64,000 nucleotides of DNA from the NCBI RefSeq assembly GCF_000165425.1, contig NW_001799288.1, forward strand, positions 753,034 through 817,033, read 5' to 3'. The translations under genes were made by a program, and so were the position numbers. The notes below the pieces were generated by a model, which searched no databases, had not been told where the DNA came from, and worked only from the letters and a program-made list of their open reading frames with translations. This DNA is from Paramecium tetraurelia. Lineage: Eukaryota > Ciliophora > Oligohymenophorea > Peniculida > Parameciidae. Each line of letters starts with the position of its first letter. Within the stretch, counting starts at the first letter, position 1. This document shows, piece after piece, positions 59,801-64,000 of this stretch.

Positions 59801-60323
59801 AAAAACCATTACTCATACACAAACAAAGCTTAGCAAACCTTTAAATGTTAATACATAATAGAAATTTCTTTTTCTAAAATCCAAGTCCTCATATTATCTT
59901 TTTTACAAGAAATTACAATTTTAACAAGCAAGCGTAAAAAATGTCTCCCAAAATATAATTGAAATCAGATATTTGTTTTTGGATTAAACTTTTTAAGTTT
60001 TATCTGGAAATACATTATTATGTTCATTAAATGAACCTTTACCAATTTTTGGGCCTTTAGATGGTTTAATAAATACAATCAAATTATAAGAGAATCTCAT
60101 GGAAATGTAAGTTTTGATTAACTCAAACACTACGATTTTTAAATCATCCATAATATGTCGAGTTAATTAAGAAACAAATAAACTTGACCAGCTTAATGTG
60201 AATTCATAAACACCTTCTAAGAATGAAGGATTCAATATGTTTCCCTCAATCTAATCAAATAGAAAGAAAGGAGATTACATAGTTAAATAGTCTAAGGATC
60301 ATTCTAAAATTTGCTGCGAATGA
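56810..60323 (+). CDS. Large protein of unknown function (1138 aa)
   Basis: Introns of 29, 23, 22 and 23 bases give 1139 codons. N-terminus: Cys-rich NCYCQLSKGQKSKQCQSMGK, then helical (YKKIIHCIRDFNSIKDQNAE). At about residue 190-200 a run of 19 T codes for six phenylalanines. The region from about 450 to 750 shows repeated strands with aromatic turns (NNGEYDGYIIFIQSKRVQVV; GVYFYDSEQKVLIYFFGYTE; EISNQMAEWHIVKYQP; VCIGGTYYSDKYNYGCIIQE) reminiscent of kelch or other beta-propeller blades, but no motif is certain. The C-terminal third is more irregular (IYLISDFKSTYQLIGFHVEI). No family named. Confidence 0.65.
57407..57425. repeat. T19 homopolymer inside a coding exon
   Basis: Nineteen consecutive T bases right after a 23-base intron. 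In the chosen frame they give six Phe codons flanked by GEET and KQGLD. Such runs are slippage-prone in replication, transcription and sequencing. Confidence 0.9.
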
Positions 60324-61094
60324 ATGACTAAAATTACACTTATTATCTCTTGAAATTTAAATAATTTATTTTATTCTCTTATTGTTTTTCTTTAATGACT
60401 AGAATATTATTTATATAATAAGATATTTTATAATTTAAATATTTAAATTAGTTTAATTTTATACAAACTAAAAATCAACTGGTTAATTGTACGTAAATTA
60501 TTTACCCTTATATTATTGAATTTTACATTAATCGTTAAATCTATTTCAATTTTCAATCTAAAATAGTTTTTGAAGAGCTATTTTTTGTCAATAAATTCAT
60601 CAACCAGGAACTATGAACAATTAGATATTAAGAAATATTTTGTATAATTATAACTAAAATAATATTATCATAGAGAAATCTTTAAATCCAATTTATTTCT
60701 TTCCATATCTATGTATTCTATAAAATAAATTACATCGTCCATAATTATCCCAAATGAACCTTCAAATTTTATACATATAACACTCTTTTATTTCCTAAAG
60801 TTTTAATAAGTAATAAAATACCTAAACCTAAATAGTAGATTCTTGAAATAAGTCTTCATAAAAGATATATCACTTATTACTTAGACTTAGAGTTCTGTCT
60901 GAAAAATCCAATAAATTAGATGATTCTCAATTACTAATACAATTGCTCAGTATATTGTTATTGTTTTCACGCTTTCATTATTTATCAATATTGAAAATAC
61001 AATTCATTCTAGATCCTTATTTCATATTATTAATCAAAAGGGGGAAAATATTTAGGCAAATATGTAGCAATTTCAAAAAATATATATAATTAGC
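60324..61094. other. Intergenic between convergent genes
   Basis: 771 AT-rich bases. A short open frame near 60753 (MNLQILYIQHSFISQS) is not persuasive. Nothing else recognised. Confidence 0.45.
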
Positions 61095-61727
61095 TCAAAT
61101 TTCTTAACTATTGACTTAAGTTGGTGTTACTAACTCCTCTAAATTATGCTCAGATTATTAAAAATTAAATCCTGCTTACTCTCTCATATTAATGGACTGC
61201 TGTTAGTCAGCTCCTGATGAATTTTTATCATTTTCGTTATCACTGTCATCATTAAACTAAAATGCAATTTCATCGATCAAATATTTTTCTTTTTTTTGTT
61301 TGTTCTTTCTATTTGGAGTATTGGATTATTTCTATGTTTTAACTTAACTTTATTGTTTATGTATTTGAGATTAGTGAGAGTCTGGTATTGCTTCTTAATC
61401 ACCCAAATTGATATGCTAATTATTTTAAATTGCTTCTTGACTTTTAATTTGAACTTGAGTTTTTTTATTAAAGAAGAATTTTTTCAGAATTATTCCAATC
61501 AGAGCCAAAAACAAAATGAGTCCAAAAAAAATTAAAATAGTTAATCCCATAATATTTATTATAATGTAAATGATTTTTGACGATTTCTACATTTTAGTAA
61601 TCTTTTGAAGTAATACAGACTCCTAACTTAACCATTACTTTAGTTGGCACTTTGAAAAATTCTTAACATTTTCAGTTTCAATTTTATTTAAAATATCAAA
61701 ATCGAATAAAGCAGGAGCTTTTTTCAT
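61095..61727 (-). CDS. Single-span membrane protein (210 aa)
   Basis: One exon of 211 codons. The N-terminal 55 residues are charged (MKKAPALFDFDILNKIETEN), then comes one strong membrane span (MGLTILIFFGLILFLALIGI), then a Gln/Asn/Ser/Asp-rich tail with a Lys-rich patch (RKNKQKKEKYLIDEIAFQFN) and acidic cluster (NDDSDNENDKNSSG). No signal peptide, so probably a type II or tail-exposed membrane protein. Family not recognised. Confidence 0.65.
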
Positions 61728-62014
61728 TATTTTTTCTTCATTTTTAAATAAGACTTAAAGGAAGATTGTAGAATCTTATTGAACTTTCCTACCTAAAAGA
61801 AAATTGTGTTATAATTTATTATTTGTTTAAACAAAATAACAAAATAAAGAAGAGATTCTATTAAAAAATTACAAGGATGATGTATTAAAAGCTAAGTAGA
61901 TTAGTGATTCTAATATTTTTTATTTGATTAAGAACTAAAGCATCAAAAATGAGTAAAATTATCCATATCATACATTTGGCATAAATTAATTAATATATTA
62001 ATAATAAATATTAT
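61728..62014. other. Intergenic between divergent genes
   Basis: 287 AT-rich bases with nothing recognised; presumably the promoters of both neighbours. Confidence 0.45.
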
Positions 62015-64000
62015 ATGAACAGAGCAAGTCGCCATTCTCCGCGCTATCAAAATTTAAATGATAATAAAAAATAAATATAGCAACTTAATGAATTGGCAAT
62101 AAGCTAGTCCCATAGAATTAATGATTTTGAAAGAAAACTAAAAAACATGCTAAAAAAATTAAATGATTCTCAAAGCTTTCAAGTAGATTAAAATTCTAAT
62201 CAAATTTCTGAGCTAGAAGATGAAAAGGAAGATTCATAGCTGAATTTATTTCTTCCAGATTGTATTTTTAAGAAAACTGATTGCGGGCAAATATTTGATT
62301 AAAAAGAAAATTAGGATTAATAATTGAATGTTATGAGCAATAATGAAGAGTAGTTTTTTGTTGTAGGTTAAAAACCATACTCTGAATAAAAATAAGAAAT
62401 TAATTGTTAAAATTCACATCAAGATAAAGTCTAGCATACATATTTATAATAAAATTAAAATAATGAGGGTAAAGAATTCTTTAAGGCAGAAATTTAGTTG
62501 AATGAATTGAGCTTTTAAAATTAATATGAAAATTTGGAAGAGTTCAATGAAATTTTAATTTATCAAGAAGAAAGTAAACCATAAAGTGATGAAAAATAAC
62601 TGAGCCAAGAATGCAGAGAAATCGACAATCAGAATAATTAAACTGATGAGATACAAAATTAAGTTTAGCTTAATTAAAGGTAAGTTGATATAATTTAATA
62701 AAATATAAGAAAGGAAAACCAAGGATAGGAGAATAAACTTTAGAATTTTCTTCTTAAAATAACAAAGTTATTATAGGATAAAGACTAAAAAATAATTAAA
62801 CTGTTAAACAAGGAGCTAATTCAAGAAAATATCTTATAAAACATAGTGGAAAATGAAATAGAAAAATTAAATGTTCAATTCAATAAAATGTCTTAAAAAT
62901 AAGGTTAACAACTTAAAAAATTGGAAATGTAATTGCAAATTATAATGTCAGAAAAAATTGATTAAATTATGGCAATGGTACGCTAAATTTTCAGAATTAA
63001 CCATTAGAGCAAAGATGAAGACTTAATAGATAATTTGGTTGTTAGAAAGGGATCTATTAATTATTAACAGATTGAAGAATATAAGGTAAAATAGTATGAA
63101 TTATAATATGAACTGGAAGAGTCAAGTTAAAAGAATGATGCTCAGATTAAATACGAACCAAGTAATAATTGGGATTAGAATAGTAATATTAGTGATATTG
63201 TAAATAAATCTATACACAAAATAAATGATTAATCTCTCTCATAAAATGATGAAAAAGATAATAATATTTAAAACTTTTTAAATTCTATAGCCAGTCTTTA
63301 ATAATAAAATATTTAGTAAGGGGAAGGACTTATAATTAATCAAAAACATAGAAAATCAATTTCAGACTAATTCAATAATCAAAAAGAAAATATAATTCAA
63401 TAAAAAGAAGTTAATATGCTAGATACAGAATAAGAAAAATATAATGGTGTTAACTAAACATTCAACGAAATAAATTAATCTATGAATAAAAGCGAATAAT
63501 TATAATTAGAAATCTTAATTAATGAGAAATAAAATTTCGTGAATAATTTTTTAATAGATCTTGAAGAAAGAAACAAAATAGAAATTCAATTTGAATAAGA
63601 TGAAAAAATATAAGATTTAATTATAAAAATTAAGGAAATATAAAAACACTAAATAAATAATAATGTTGTAGAATACATTAATTATAAGTTAAATAAATTA
63701 ATAAGATCTAATTTATAATAATAATAATAAGAATAATTGGGGAAAAATATCTTAATAGAAAAAGATAATGAATTAACAGAAATAATATAGGAAAAAAACT
63801 AAAATAAAGAAAATCAAGAAGAAATTAAAGGAAATTAGGTAGAAGAAGATGTTAAACAATTATTAATATATTAAAATAAATAAAATAAGTAAGAAGTAAA
63901 ATTAGAGGAAAAGGATAAGGAAAAAGGAAATTTAATAAATTAAATAAATTAAGAATAGAAAAAGTTGTCATATATTTAAATTAATATATTAAAAGAATTA
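62015..64000 (+). CDS. Gln-rich coiled-coil protein, 3' end outside the window
   Basis: Opens MNRASRHSPRYQNLND and stays open for 662 codons to the last base with no TGA and no intron needed. Most of it is predicted coiled coil with many Gln codons (mostly TAA/TAG), for example DFERKLKNMLKKLNDSQSF, QNFLLKITKLLQDKDQKIIK and IEKLNVQFNKMSQKQGQQLK. Such a length without TGA is far beyond chance in this DNA. It is probably a cytoskeletal or basal-body scaffold, but no domain is recognised. Confidence 0.75.

Noticed and set aside
1..64000. Bacterial or viral origin because most standard-code frames are short
   Set aside because: Short frames come from TAA/TAG being read as Gln; introns and eukaryotic families fit a ciliate.
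1..64000. tRNA genes, CRISPR arrays, telomere repeats, transposons
   Set aside because: I looked for T-loop-like motifs, regular repeats, telomere-like CCCCAA/CCCAAA repeats and transposase motifs and found none convincing.

Overview
The window reads as macronuclear DNA of a ciliate, most likely Paramecium. TAA and TAG behave as glutamine and only TGA ends genes; the DNA is very AT-rich; and genes are cut by tiny introns, mostly 22-31 bases, GTA...TAG. Genes lie on both strands with spacers of tens to hundreds of bases. Read with TGA as the only stop, about 40 gene models emerge. I reconstructed most intron sets by hand, and for nearly all multi-exon models the spliced length came out as a multiple of three. 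There are no operons, rRNA, recognisable tRNA, CRISPR arrays or telomere repeats.

Layout. 1-10 kb: the C-terminal third of cytoplasmic dynein heavy chain, then three proteins I cannot name. 10-18.1 kb: a tiny endosulfine-like protein, a PB1+ZZ protein, a TBC (Rab-GAP) protein, a zinc-finger protein, a four-span membrane protein, an unknown, and histidine ammonia-lyase. 18.3-25 kb: a 1258-residue two-module FtsX-like permease, a lipid-anchored PP1-docking candidate, SF-assemblin and a Rab GTPase. 25-34.6 kb: small unknowns, a mitochondrial-type DnaJ, a long coiled-coil protein with a PH-like tail, a Tubby-like protein and a MORN protein. 35-41 kb: a Pumilio (PUF) protein, a type II DAHP synthase and HPRT. 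41-51 kb: a 668-residue unknown, a Myb-domain locus broken by in-frame TGAs, several coiled-coil proteins and a uridine kinase with an extension. 51-64 kb: a membrane hybrid histidine kinase, DRC5/TCTE1, a 1138-residue unknown, a single-span membrane protein and a Gln-rich coiled-coil protein that runs off the end.

Themes. Several genes serve cilia and basal bodies (cytoplasmic dynein, SF-assemblin, Tubby-like, DRC5), traffic (Rab, TBC) or signalling (endosulfine, PP1 docking, histidine kinase), but unrelated genes are mixed among them, so I infer no functional cluster. Four divergent gene pairs share spacers of only 27-37 bases. A few stretches hold coding-like pieces in clashing frames and look like decaying gene copies, as expected in a lineage with past whole-genome duplications.

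I see no single clearly new multi-gene system. The points most worth checking are the plant/bacterial-type DAHP synthase, the Myb locus with two in-frame TGAs, the orphan FtsX permease, the two inferred 17-base introns, and the compact PB1-ZZ and endosulfine-like proteins.
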